Assembly (NCBI RefSeq): GCF_026262575.1
Contig: NZ_JAPKFL010000015.1
Span: forward strand, 62,001 to 126,000
Direction of reading: 5' to 3'
Origin: Streptomyces marinisediminis
Lineage (GTDB): Bacteria; Actinomycetota; Actinomycetes; Streptomycetales; Streptomycetaceae
DNA length: 64,000 nt
Below, piece by piece: positions 36,538 through 44,000 of this stretch. Each line of letters starts with the position of its first letter. Position 1 is the first letter of the stretch. The notes under the pieces were generated by a model. That model did no database searches and was not told the DNA's origin. It saw nothing but the letters and a program-made list of their open reading frames with translations. Both the position numbers and the translations under genes were made by a program.

Positions 36538-38043
36538 ATGCCCGAGTGGACCTCAGCGGTCGGCGCCCCCCAGCTCGTGCGGCTCCTGCGTTCGCAGCGC
36601 ACCGCGCAGGCCGCGCCGCGTTCCGGCACGCCCGCCTACCGGGCGCTGGCCGACGGCGTGCGGCTGCTCGTCCTCGAAGGCCGCGTTTCGGTCGGCGCCC
36701 GGCTGCCCGCCGAGCGCGAACTGGCCGGAGCCCTGGCCGTCAGCCGCACCACCGTGGCCGCCGCCTTCGAGGCGTTGCGCGCCGAGGGCTTCCTCGCCTC
36801 CCGCCGCGGCGCCGGTAGCTGGACGGCCGTCCCGGCGGGCAGCCCGCCGCCCAGCCGGAGCCTGGAGCCGCTGCCGCCGGAGTCGGCGGGCACCGTCATC
36901 GACCTCGCCTGCGCCGCCCTGCCGGCTCCCGAACCGCACGTGAGCCAGGCCTTCACCAGTGCCCTGGCCGACCTCCCGCCCTACGCCTCGACCCACGGCG
37001 ACTACCCGGCCGGACTGCCCGATCTGCGCCAGGCCATCGCCGACCGGTACACCGCCCGCGGCCTGCCGACGATGCCGGAGCAGGTGATGATCACCACGGG
37101 GGCGATGGGCGCCGTCGCCGCGATCTGCCGCCTGCTGGCGCCGCGCGGCGAGCGGGTCGCCGTCGAGCACCCCAGCTACGCCAACGTGCTGCACCTGATG
37201 CGGGACGTGGGCGTCCGGCTGGTGCCGGTGGCGATGGCCGACCGGCTCGCCGGGTGGGAGCTGCCGGCCTGGCGGCAGGCGCTGCGCGCGGCCGCCCCCC
37301 GCATGGCCTACGTCGTCGCCGACTTCCACAACCCCACCGGCGCGCTCGCCGACGACGCCCAGCGCCGGGACCTGGTCGCCGCGGCCCGCGCCGCCGGCAC
37401 CACGCTCGTCGTCGACGAGACGATGGCCGACCTGGCGCTGGAGGAGGCCACCGCCGCCGCGCCGCCCCGCCCGGTGGCCGCCTTCGACCCCGGCGGCGCC
37501 ACCGTCATCACCATCGGCTCGGCCAGCAAAGCGGTGTGGGCCGGGCTGCGCATCGGCTGGGTGCGCGCCACCCCGGACGTGATCCGCAACCTCACCGCCG
37601 CCCGCGCCTGGGCGGACCTGGGCAGCCCGGTGCTCGAACAGCTCGCCGTCACCCGCCTGCTGACCGACGGCGGCTGGGAGCGCGCGGTGGCCCTCCGCCG
37701 CGCGGAGGCCCGCGCGCACCGGGACGCGCTCGTGGCGGCGGTCGGCGAACACCTGCCGGACTGGGAGTTCACCGTCCCGCGCGGCGGACTGACGCTGTGG
37801 GTGCGCACCGGCGGCCTGTCCGGCTCGCGCATCGCGGAGGCGGGGGAGCGGCTCGGGGTCCGGGTGCCCTCCGGCCCGCGCTTCGGCGTGGACGGCGCGT
37901 TCGAGGGCTACGTGCGGCTGCCGTTCACCGTGTCCGGCCCGGTGGCCACCGAGGCGGCCGTCCGGCTCGCGGCCGCGGCCCGGGTGGTCGCGGGCGGCGG
38001 GGTACACGCCGGGCCGGAGATCCCGCGCAGCTTCGTCGCCTGA
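36538..38043 (+). CDS. MocR-type regulator (GntR DNA-binding + aminotransferase fold)
   Basis: A 501-residue fusion. Residues about 30-100 are a GntR winged helix (YRALADGVRLLVLEG...LPAERELAGALAVSRTTVAAAFEAL). The rest is a fold-I aminotransferase-like domain with the PLP lysine at Lys331 in TIGSASKAVWAGLRIGW and the substrate loop FHNPTG. Such proteins sense PLP or its amino-acid adducts and control vitamin B6 or amino-acid genes. The ATG at 36538 has GAAAGG upstream; an in-frame GTG at 36508 would lie inside the operator. No pdx gene or yczE homologue is adjacent, so its target beyond itself is unknown. Confidence 0.9.
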   Translation: MPEWTSAVGAPQLVRLLRSQRTAQAAPRSGTPAYRALADGVRLLVLEGRVSVGARLPAERELAGALAVSRTTVAAAFEALRAEGFLASRRGAGSWTAVPAGSPPPSRSLEPLPPESAGTVIDLACAALPAPEPHVSQAFTSALADLPPYASTHGDYPAGLPDLRQAIADRYTARGLPTMPEQVMITTGAMGAVAAICRLLAPRGERVAVEHPSYANVLHLMRDVGVRLVPVAMADRLAGWELPAWRQALRAAAPRMAYVVADFHNPTGALADDAQRRDLVAAARAAGTTLVVDETMADLALEEATAAAPPRPVAAFDPGGATVITIGSASKAVWAGLRIGWVRATPDVIRNLTAARAWADLGSPVLEQLAVTRLLTDGGWERAVALRRAEARAHRDALVAAVGEHLPDWEFTVPRGGLTLWVRTGGLSGSRIAEAGERLGVRVPSGPRFGVDGAFEGYVRLPFTVSGPVATEAAVRLAAAARVVAGGGVHAGPEIPRSFVA

Positions 38044-38077
38044 GCCCGTGGCGGCGGCCGGGTCGGCCGACGCGCCG

Positions 38078-39700
38078 TCACCCGCCGGCCGGCCGCGCCG
38101 CCTGCGCCGCGGTGCCCGCGCCGCTGCGGGCCCGGGGCTCCGGCCCCGCGCCGTCCGCCTGTCCGGTGGCGCCGCCCGCCGGGTCGGCGTCGCACTCCTC
38201 GACGCCGACGACGTGGCCGGGCAGCAGGCGGGCCACCGCCTCGCGCTCCGCCTCGCCGGCCAGCTCGTCGTGCGGGTCGGGCGTGGCCGGCACCTGCAGC
38301 CGCAGCACCGGTCCGGTGCCCAGCCGGGCGTAGCCGCGGCCCGGCGGCACGTCCCGCACCGGGGTGGTCTGCGGCGGTTCGCCGAGCACCGCGCGCACCT
38401 GCTCCGGCGTGGCGGGTCCGAGCACCACCCGTGCCCGGGTGTAGGCCCGCACCACCTGGGCCAGCGCCTCGGCCCCCTCGAACTGCTCGGCCACCGCGAC
38501 CGAGACCCGTGCCGCGCGCCCGTGCCGCAGCGCCACCTGGAGCAGCTCCTGCGGATCACCGCGGCCCTCGCCGAGCGCGAGGTGGCTGAGGACGGCCGGC
38601 CGGTCCACGAGCACCCACAGCGGCCGGCACGCCTCCCGCGCCGGCGCCCCGGCCTGCTGCGCCCGCACCGCGGCCAGCAGCCGCCGCTCGGTCTCGTGCG
38701 CCGCCCACTGCAGCGAGGCCAGCGCGCCCACCAGCGTCGTCTCCACCGACAGCACGCCCCGGCGCCCGGCCAGGCCCGCGTACTCCCCGGACCCCGAGCC
38801 GTCCACGACGAGCACGTCGCCGTGGCGCAGCGCCTGGAGCGCCAGCGACCGCAGCAGCGTCGTCGTCCCCGCCCCGGGCTGACCGAGCGCCAGCAGGTGC
38901 GGCTCGGTCGAGCGCGGCCCCGTGCGCCACACCACCGGCGGCACGTCGAGCGTCCCGTGGGCGCCGCGCACCGGCAGCGTGCGCTGCACCGACTCGCCGT
39001 CGGTGAACCCGAGCACCATCTCGCCCGGCGCGACGACGAACCGCTGGGCGCACACCCCGGTCGGCAGCGGGGCGAGCGCGGTGAACGCCAGCTCGTTGGC
39101 CTCCTCGTCCCAGTCGAACCGGAACTCCCGCCCCCGTCCCGCCTTGGCCGCCAGCACCCGCTGCACCCGCAGCCGCGCCTCCGGCTCCCCGTCGGGGAAG
39201 GAGGGCGGGTAGCGCAGCACGAGGCGTGCCACGCGCCCGTCGGAGTCGAAGACCTGCCCGGTGAACGCCTGCTCGAAGGGGCCGCCGGGTGCGTACAGCG
39301 GCTCGGGGCACGGGTCTCCGGGGACGGCGAAGACCGGCACCAGCGCCTCGTACAGCGCCCGCAGCCGCGCCGTCCGCTCCTCCGGCGCCGCACCGGCCTC
39401 CTCCGGGGGTGCGTCCGCCTCCGCGGGCTCCCGCCCGTACCAGGCGGCGGCCGCGAGCAGCGCCGCACCCGCCAGCCACGGCCCGTACGGCATGAGCCAC
39501 AGGAACAGCGCGCACGAGCCGGCCAGGAACAGCGCGGGACCGTGCTGCTCCTGGGTGGTGCGGCCCCACCAGTCCCGCGCCAGCGCCACGAGCCGGGCCG
39601 CGCCGCGCGCGAGCACGCGCAGCGGCCGCAGCGCGTCGCCGGCGCCGTGGGGCAGCGCGCGCAGCGGGACGCGGACCTGGGCGAGGGAGCGCAGCGCCAC
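38078..39700 (-). CDS. Membrane-anchored FtsK/TraB-like protein with degenerate Walker motifs
   Basis: A 540-residue protein of unknown function. Two hydrophobic helices at about residues 54-70 and 74-89 anchor it, then a cytoplasmic part resembles the FtsK/TraB motor: HLLALGQPGAGTTTLLRSL at the Walker A position (residues 273-281), and LWVLVDRPAVLS at Walker B. The P-loop lysine is replaced by Thr279 and the catalytic glutamate after Asp366 by Arg367, so ATP hydrolysis is doubtful. Later elements follow the family order (HGRAARVSVAVAEQ, then PPGRGYARLG). It begins 17 bases after a 64-residue membrane protein gene, as the last gene of a three-gene unit. Confidence 0.72.
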   Translation of the reverse strand: MALRSLAQVRVPLRALPHGAGDALRPLRVLARGAARLVALARDWWGRTTQEQHGPALFLAGSCALFLWLMPYGPWLAGAALLAAAAWYGREPAEADAPPEEAGAAPEERTARLRALYEALVPVFAVPGDPCPEPLYAPGGPFEQAFTGQVFDSDGRVARLVLRYPPSFPDGEPEARLRVQRVLAAKAGRGREFRFDWDEEANELAFTALAPLPTGVCAQRFVVAPGEMVLGFTDGESVQRTLPVRGAHGTLDVPPVVWRTGPRSTEPHLLALGQPGAGTTTLLRSLALQALRHGDVLVVDGSGSGEYAGLAGRRGVLSVETTLVGALASLQWAAHETERRLLAAVRAQQAGAPAREACRPLWVLVDRPAVLSHLALGEGRGDPQELLQVALRHGRAARVSVAVAEQFEGAEALAQVVRAYTRARVVLGPATPEQVRAVLGEPPQTTPVRDVPPGRGYARLGTGPVLRLQVPATPDPHDELAGEAEREAVARLLPGHVVGVEECDADPAGGATGQADGAGPEPRARSGAGTAAQAARPAGG

Positions 39701-39717
39701 GTGAACCTCCCGCGCCG

Positions 39718-39912
39718 CTAGAGGGCGATCCCGCCGAGCAGGGCGGCGAGCTTGTCACTGCCCGCCTGGATGCCGGGGCCGATGGCGGTGCCCGCCAGGT
39801 AGAAGCCGAACAGCGCGCACACCACGGCGTGCGACGGCTTGAGGCCGTGCTTGCGGAACAGCAGAATTCCGATCACTCCGAACAGGACGACGCCGGAGAT
39901 GGACAGCACCAT
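39718..39912 (-). CDS. 64-residue two-helix membrane protein, copy A
   Basis: A tiny membrane protein: helix one (about 2-18), a basic turn RKHGLK, helix two with HAVVCALFGFYLAG, then GPGIQAG and a hydrophobic C-terminus. I do not recognise a family; size and layout are reminiscent of holins or of small spread/pilin-like proteins, but this is only a likeness. A hand alignment without gaps gives 38 of 64 identical residues to copy B upstream. The ATG at 39912 has CAGGAGAA at ideal spacing, so it is preferred over the earlier ATG at 39939. The FtsK-like gene follows after 17 bases. Confidence 0.75.
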   Translation of the reverse strand: MVLSISGVVLFGVIGILLFRKHGLKPSHAVVCALFGFYLAGTAIGPGIQAGSDKLAALLGGIAL

Positions 39913-39941
39913 GAGTTCTCCTGGAGTGGAGGCGTTCATCA

Positions 39942-39969
39942 CTTTCTGTCACGCAAGCTTCACAGAAAG
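39942..39969. repeat. 8-bp inverted repeat in an AT-richer spot before copy A
   Basis: CTTTCTGT and ACAGAAAG pair around 12 bases, 30 to 57 bases upstream of the copy A start. The surrounding 80 bases are noticeably less GC-rich than the rest of the window, as expected for a promoter/operator between copies B and A. Confidence 0.45.
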
Positions 39970-40132
39970 CGTCGGACCATCCAACAGGCGAACGAGTGAA
40001 TCAGCATTTCATCAGCCCGATGCGGCCCGCCGGCGTCACCGGTTCGTGCTCAACGGCCGCCCCTCGCGCGGCTCCCGGGGCGACGCCGGTCCCCTTCCGG
40101 CGGGGCGGGGGGCGGCCGGAGGCGCCGACCCG

Positions 40133-40327
40133 TCACAGGCTCAGCCCGGAGACCAGCGACGCGATCATGTTGCCGCCCGCCTCGATCCCCGGTGCCATCG
40201 TCGAGCCCGCCAGGTAGAAGCCGAACAGGGCGCAGACGAGGGCGTGCGAGACCTTCAGCCCGCCCTTGCGGGTCAGCAGGAAGATGACGATGCCGAGGAG
40301 GACGACGCTCGATACGGACAGGGCCAT
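40133..40327 (-). CDS. 64-residue two-helix membrane protein, copy B
   Basis: Paralogue of copy A with the same length and layout: MALSVSSVVLLGIVIFLL, basic turn TRKGGLK, then SHALVCALFGFYLAG, identical to copy A over VCALFGFYLAG, and an APGIEAGGN loop. The conserved centre suggests that oligomerisation through helix two matters. The ATG at 40327 is preceded by CTCCTGGAG at suitable spacing. 220 bases separate it from copy A. Together with the FtsK-like gene it forms a same-strand module of unknown function. Confidence 0.75.
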   Translation of the reverse strand: MALSVSSVVLLGIVIFLLTRKGGLKVSHALVCALFGFYLAGSTMAPGIEAGGNMIASLVSGLSL

Positions 40328-40961
40328 GAGGTGCTCCAGGAGGGGGTGTCCAAGCGGGCTTCCCCAGGTTCACCAGCCGCCCGCACGGCGGGCAAAACGG
40401 GCTGGACCGGATGGCTGACCACCGATCGGCTTCGCCTGCCACCGCCCCCGGCGGTGCGAGCGCGCGCCGGGCCGAATCCGCTCGCGGCGGCGGCCCCGCG
40501 GTCCGCCGGCTCCCGCGGCTCGCCGGCCCCCGGACCCGACCGCGTCCGCGGCCCGGTCAGTCCCGCGACGACGGCGCCACCGCGCTCGACGCCCCCGGGT
40601 CGGGGCGGCGCAGAGCGTCGCCGCCCCGGGCGTGCCGAGACGGTGTGCGCCCCGGCCCGGGGGAGCGCCGCCGAGCGAACGCGCCGCCGTCGCGACCGTC
40701 CGTGCCGCGACGGGGGCGGTGGGCCACCGCTCCGGCGACGTCTGTTCGACGCAGCCTTTCGGCCACCGTGCGCGAGATGCCGGCCCGGCGCCACCGCACC
40801 AGGGGCGGCGGGGCCCGCTCCGCCTGGTCGCCGCACCGGGGTCCGCGCGTGCCGAACGCGCAAGCGCGGCGCGTGCGACCTCCGCCGTGGCCCGCCGGGG
40901 TGGCGTACGATCGACAGTCAGTCACCTGCCGGACACGCGATGTTCAGGAGGACGGCAGCCC
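40328..40961. other. Divergent intergenic region, no gene seen
   Basis: These 634 bases separate copy B (minus) and the PAP2 phosphatase (plus). No credible coding frame is visible. A -10-like TACGAT near 40906 probably serves the phosphatase gene. A small 6-bp hairpin lies at 40379-40393. Confidence 0.4.
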
Positions 40962-41660
40962 GTGCGCCCCAAGCCCCCGCTGTGGTCGGCCGGAGCCCTC
41001 ACGGCCGCCGGGCTCGTCCTGCTCGTCCTGGTGCTCGCGCGCTGGGACCCGTTGTGGCGGGCCGACCAGCACCTCGCGCAGCACCTGCACCGCCTCGCCC
41101 ACGCCGAGCCCGGCCTCACCGGCGTCGTGCGGGTCCTGTCCGACTGGGTGTGGGACCCGGTCACGATGCGGCTGGTGGCCGCCCTGGCCGTCGTCGTCCT
41201 CCTGGTCAGGGGGGCGGTGCGGCTCGCCGCCTGGGTGGCCACCGCCACGCTCGGCGGGGTGGCGGCGCAGTACGTGCTCAAGGCGACCGTCGGCCGCGCC
41301 CGGCCCGAGTGGGCGCAGCCCGTCGACAGCGCGCACTACCACGCCTTCCCCTCCGGGCACGTGATGACGGCCACCGTCGTGTGCGCCGTGCTGCTGGTGC
41401 TCGTCCTGCGCCACGGGCCGCGGTCGGCGGCGGTGCGGGTGTCGGCCTGGGCGGTGGCGCTCGGCTCGGTGGCCGGCGTCGGGTACACCCGGGTCCACCT
41501 CGGCGTCCACTGGCCCACCGACGTGCTCGGTGGGTGGCTGTTCGGCGCCGCCGTCGCGGCCGCCTCGGCCCTGCCCTTCCGCCGCGGGCCGCGCCCCGCG
41601 GCCGTTCCGGCGCCGGGCGGGCCCGCGCGGACCGGCGCCGCGCGCGGCGCCGGAGGCTAG
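40962..41660 (+). CDS. PAP2-family membrane phosphatase
   Basis: A 232-residue integral membrane phosphatase. All three acid-phosphatase motifs are present in order: KATVGRARP, FPSGHVMTATVV, and GYTRVHLGVHWPTDVLGG with the nucleophilic histidine. Relatives dephosphorylate phosphatidic acid, phosphatidylglycerophosphate or undecaprenyl pyrophosphate at the outer face of the membrane. The GTG has CAGGAGGACGG upstream. The C-terminal tail is Ala/Pro-rich. The micro zinc-ribbon genes end against it from the other strand with almost no gap. Confidence 0.93.
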   Translation: MRPKPPLWSAGALTAAGLVLLVLVLARWDPLWRADQHLAQHLHRLAHAEPGLTGVVRVLSDWVWDPVTMRLVAALAVVVLLVRGAVRLAAWVATATLGGVAAQYVLKATVGRARPEWAQPVDSAHYHAFPSGHVMTATVVCAVLLVLVLRHGPRSAAVRVSAWAVALGSVAGVGYTRVHLGVHWPTDVLGGWLFGAAVAAASALPFRRGPRPAAVPAPGGPARTGAARGAGG

Positions 41661-41800
41661 GCGCCCCCCTGCTCCGGGTGCTGCGGCGGCTCGACGGTGT
41701 GGTAGCACTGCCCGCACACGTAGCCGCCGCTCGGACCTTCGAAAACGACGCTTCCGCAGTGCGCGCAGTGCATGGCGGGGGCCGGGAGCGGGCTGTTCAT
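41657..41800 (-). CDS. Micro zinc-ribbon protein, 47 residues
   Basis: A 47-residue protein with two CxxC knuckles: HCAHCGSVVFEGPSGGYVC then GQC, enough for one zinc ion. The ATG overlaps the stop of the next-upstream micro gene (ATGA), so translation is coupled. It is a paralogue of that gene: 10 of 22 residues over the ribbon are identical, including GP and GG. The stop codon overlaps the end of the PAP2 gene on the other strand by 4 bases. Function unknown; protein binding or a small regulatory role is possible. Confidence 0.7.
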   Translation of the reverse strand: MNSPLPAPAMHCAHCGSVVFEGPSGGYVCGQCYHTVEPPQHPEQGGA

Positions 41801-41880
41801 CCGCTGGCTCCGCAGTTGTTGCACGCCCAGCCCCCATCGGGACCCTGGATCACGGCGGCTCCACAGTTCGTACAGTTCAC
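41797..41880 (-). CDS. Micro zinc-ribbon protein, 27 residues
   Basis: Only 27 residues: VNCTNCGAAVIQGPDGGW, then ACNNCGASG. The four cysteines are spaced as a zinc ribbon and fill almost the whole protein. The GTG at 41880 has a strong GAGGAGG six bases upstream, which argues for a real start, although the frame is open further upstream. It overlaps the 47-residue paralogue by 4 bases. Genes this short are usually left out of annotations. Confidence 0.6.
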   Translation of the reverse strand: MNCTNCGAAVIQGPDGGWACNNCGASG

Positions 41881-42109
41881 GTGCCCTCCTCGCTCCTGGG
41901 AGGACGTGCTGACCCCACCACGGTAGACGCCCGCGCCCGCGCGGCCCAGGGCCGGACGGGCGGCGGCGCGTCTTTGTCCGTAAATCGCCCGCTCCCGCCG
42001 CGCGGCCCGGGCGGCGTCCCCGGCCCGGACGGCGAGGGCGGTCACCGGGCGCGGCGGTCACCGGGTGCGGCGGCGCCGCGTCGGCGGGTGGCCGCTCCCC
42101 GGCGCGCCC

Positions 42110-42472
42110 TCAGTCGGTGACGACCTGCGTGTCGTAGAAGCACAGGCGGTCCTTGATCGCCGCGACGTCCGGCAGGGGCTCGGGGTACGCCCACGCGACG
42201 TCGGCCGGACCGCCGGGCAGGGACCAGTAGGACGCCGTGCCCTTGAACGGGCAGACGGTGTGGCTCGCGGAGGGCACGAGCAGCTCCAGGCGCACGTCGT
42301 CGGGCGGCAGGTAGTACCGCACCGGCAGCCCCGTCTCGTGCAGCAGCAGCGGCCGCCGGCTCTCCGCGAGCACTTGCCCGTCCCGCTCCACGCGCACGTG
42401 CCGATCGCTCTCCTCCAGCCGGATCCGGTGGCCGTCGCCCCCGGTTCCCTGCGGATGCGTGCTCGCGTCCAT
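42110..42472 (-). CDS. DUF427 protein
   Basis: A 120-residue protein of the DUF427 beta-barrel family. Typical are the paired stretches RHVRVERDGQVLAESRRPLLLHETGLPVRYYLPPDD (read as two adjoining segments), the conserved CPFKGTASYWSL, and ending LPDVAAIKDRLCFY. The family is widespread in actinobacteria and plants' associates; the biochemical function is unknown. The ATG has GAGGAG upstream. It is divergent from the P450 gene at 42628. Confidence 0.88.
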   Translation of the reverse strand: MDASTHPQGTGGDGHRIRLEESDRHVRVERDGQVLAESRRPLLLHETGLPVRYYLPPDDVRLELLVPSASHTVCPFKGTASYWSLPGGPADVAWAYPEPLPDVAAIKDRLCFYDTQVVTD

Positions 42473-42627
42473 GAACGCTCCTCGTGGTGTGACCGAATGC
42501 GGACAGTGATCGTCTCCGTCACTCTACGCGCTCGTCGCTCAGCTCCGTGTGCGCACGAGGTCTGGTGGCGCTGACAAACGATCAATAACCTACAGGAGTA
42601 CGCACGTTACTGACTTCAGGGAGCACG

Positions 42628-43848
42628 ATGGCCACGGCCCAGCAGGTCCCCGACATCCTCTCGCCGGAGTTCGCGGCAGATCCGTATCCCGTCTACCGGC
42701 AGATGCGCGAGCACACCCCGCTCCTCTGGCACGAAGCCACGAACAGCTACGTCATCTCCCGGTACGAGGACGTCGAGCGGGCCTTCAAGGACTCCGTCTT
42801 CACCACCGACAACTACGCCTGGCAGATAGAGCCGGTGCACGGCCGCACCATCCTCCAGCTCAGCGGCCGCGAGCACGCCGTGCGCCGCGCGCTGGTCGCC
42901 CCGGCCTTCCGCGGCACCGAACTCCAGGAGAAGTTCTTCCCCGTCATCGAGGGCAACTCCCGCGAGCTGATCGACGCCTTCCGCGGCGAGGGCCGCGCCG
43001 ACCTGGTCGCCCAGTACGCCACGCGCTTTCCCATCAACGTCATCGCTGACATGCTCGGACTGGACAAGGCCGACCACGACCGCTTCCACGGCTGGTACAC
43101 CTCGGTCATCGCCTTCCTCGGCAACCTCTCCGGGGACCCGGCGGTCGTCGCGGAGGGCGAGCGCACCCGCGTGGAGTTCGCCGAGTACATGATCCCGATC
43201 ATCCAGGAGCGCCGGGAGAACCTGGGGGACGACCTGCTCTCCACCCTGTGCGCCGCCGAGGTCGACGGCACGTCCATGAGCGACGAGGACATCAAGGCCT
43301 TCTGCAGCCTGCTGCTGGCAGCCGGCGGCGAGACCACGGACAAGGCCATCGCGAGCATCTTCGCCAACCTGCTCACCCACCCCGAGCAGCTCGCCGCCGT
43401 CCGCGAGGACCGCACCCTGATCGACCGGGCCTTCGCCGAGACCCTGCGCTACACCCCGCCGGTGCACATGATCATGCGCGAGACCGCCCAGGAGGTCGAG
43501 GTCAGCGGCGGCACCATACCCGCCGGAGCCACCGTCACCTGCCTGATCGGCGCGGCCAACCGCGACACCGGCCGGTACGCGGACCCGGACACCTTCGACA
43601 TCTTCCGCGACGACCTGACCACCACGCGGGCCTTCTCGGCGGCCGCCGACCACCTCGCCTTCGCCCTCGGGCGCCACTTCTGCGTGGGCGCCCTGCTGGC
43701 CAAGACGGAGGTGGAGGTGGGCGTCAACCAGCTCCTGGACGCCCTGCCCGGCCTGCGCCTGGCCGAAGGCTTCGACCCGCACGAGGAGGGCGTCTTCACC
43801 CGCGGTCCGGCCCGCCTCCCGGTGGAGTTCACCCCGACCGCACGCTGA
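42628..43848 (+). CDS. Cytochrome P450, free-standing
   Basis: A 406-residue class I bacterial P450. The oxygen-activating helix I motif is LAAGGETTDKAI, the K-helix ExxR is ETLR, and the heme loop is FALGRHFCVGALLAKTE with the cysteine ligand. All key residues are present, in contrast to the conservon P450 next door. It needs a ferredoxin partner, which is not encoded here. The substrate is unknown. The ATG has AGGGAG upstream in a locally AT-rich leader. It is convergent with the conservon, separated by a strong terminator. Confidence 0.93.
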   Translation: MATAQQVPDILSPEFAADPYPVYRQMREHTPLLWHEATNSYVISRYEDVERAFKDSVFTTDNYAWQIEPVHGRTILQLSGREHAVRRALVAPAFRGTELQEKFFPVIEGNSRELIDAFRGEGRADLVAQYATRFPINVIADMLGLDKADHDRFHGWYTSVIAFLGNLSGDPAVVAEGERTRVEFAEYMIPIIQERRENLGDDLLSTLCAAEVDGTSMSDEDIKAFCSLLLAAGGETTDKAIASIFANLLTHPEQLAAVREDRTLIDRAFAETLRYTPPVHMIMRETAQEVEVSGGTIPAGATVTCLIGAANRDTGRYADPDTFDIFRDDLTTTRAFSAAADHLAFALGRHFCVGALLAKTEVEVGVNQLLDALPGLRLAEGFDPHEEGVFTRGPARLPVEFTPTAR

Positions 43849-43865
43849 CGCGGCCGGGTCCGGCG

Positions 43866-43899
43866 GTGTCGCGGCGGAACCGGGGTTCCGCCGCGACAC
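43866..43899. terminator. 15-bp stem, 4-base loop terminator
   Basis: GTGTCGCGGCGGAAC and GTTCCGCCGCGACAC pair perfectly around CGGG, 18 bases after the P450 stop and ahead of the opposing conservon P450 stop. Confidence 0.85.
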
Positions 43900-43925
43900 G
43901 CCCCGAGCGAGCAGCAGCCGGACGG

Positions 43926-44000
43926 GTCGACGAGTCGACGAGCTTGCGGGTCCGCGAGTCGCCCGACTGACAAGCCGACCAACCGACAAGTCGACTAGCC
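43926..44000. repeat. Degenerate GTCGAC/CGACAAG repeats between the two P450 genes
   Basis: GTCGACGA occurs twice in tandem near 43926, followed by imperfect copies of a GACAAGnCGAC unit up to the stop codon of the minus-strand P450. This looks like local slippage around GTCGAC sites. Confidence 0.5.

Noticed and set aside
38078..40327. Integrative conjugative element
   Set aside because: An FtsK/TraB-like protein alone is not enough; no integrase, excisionase, replication initiator, relaxase or att-like repeat flanking a tRNA is visible.
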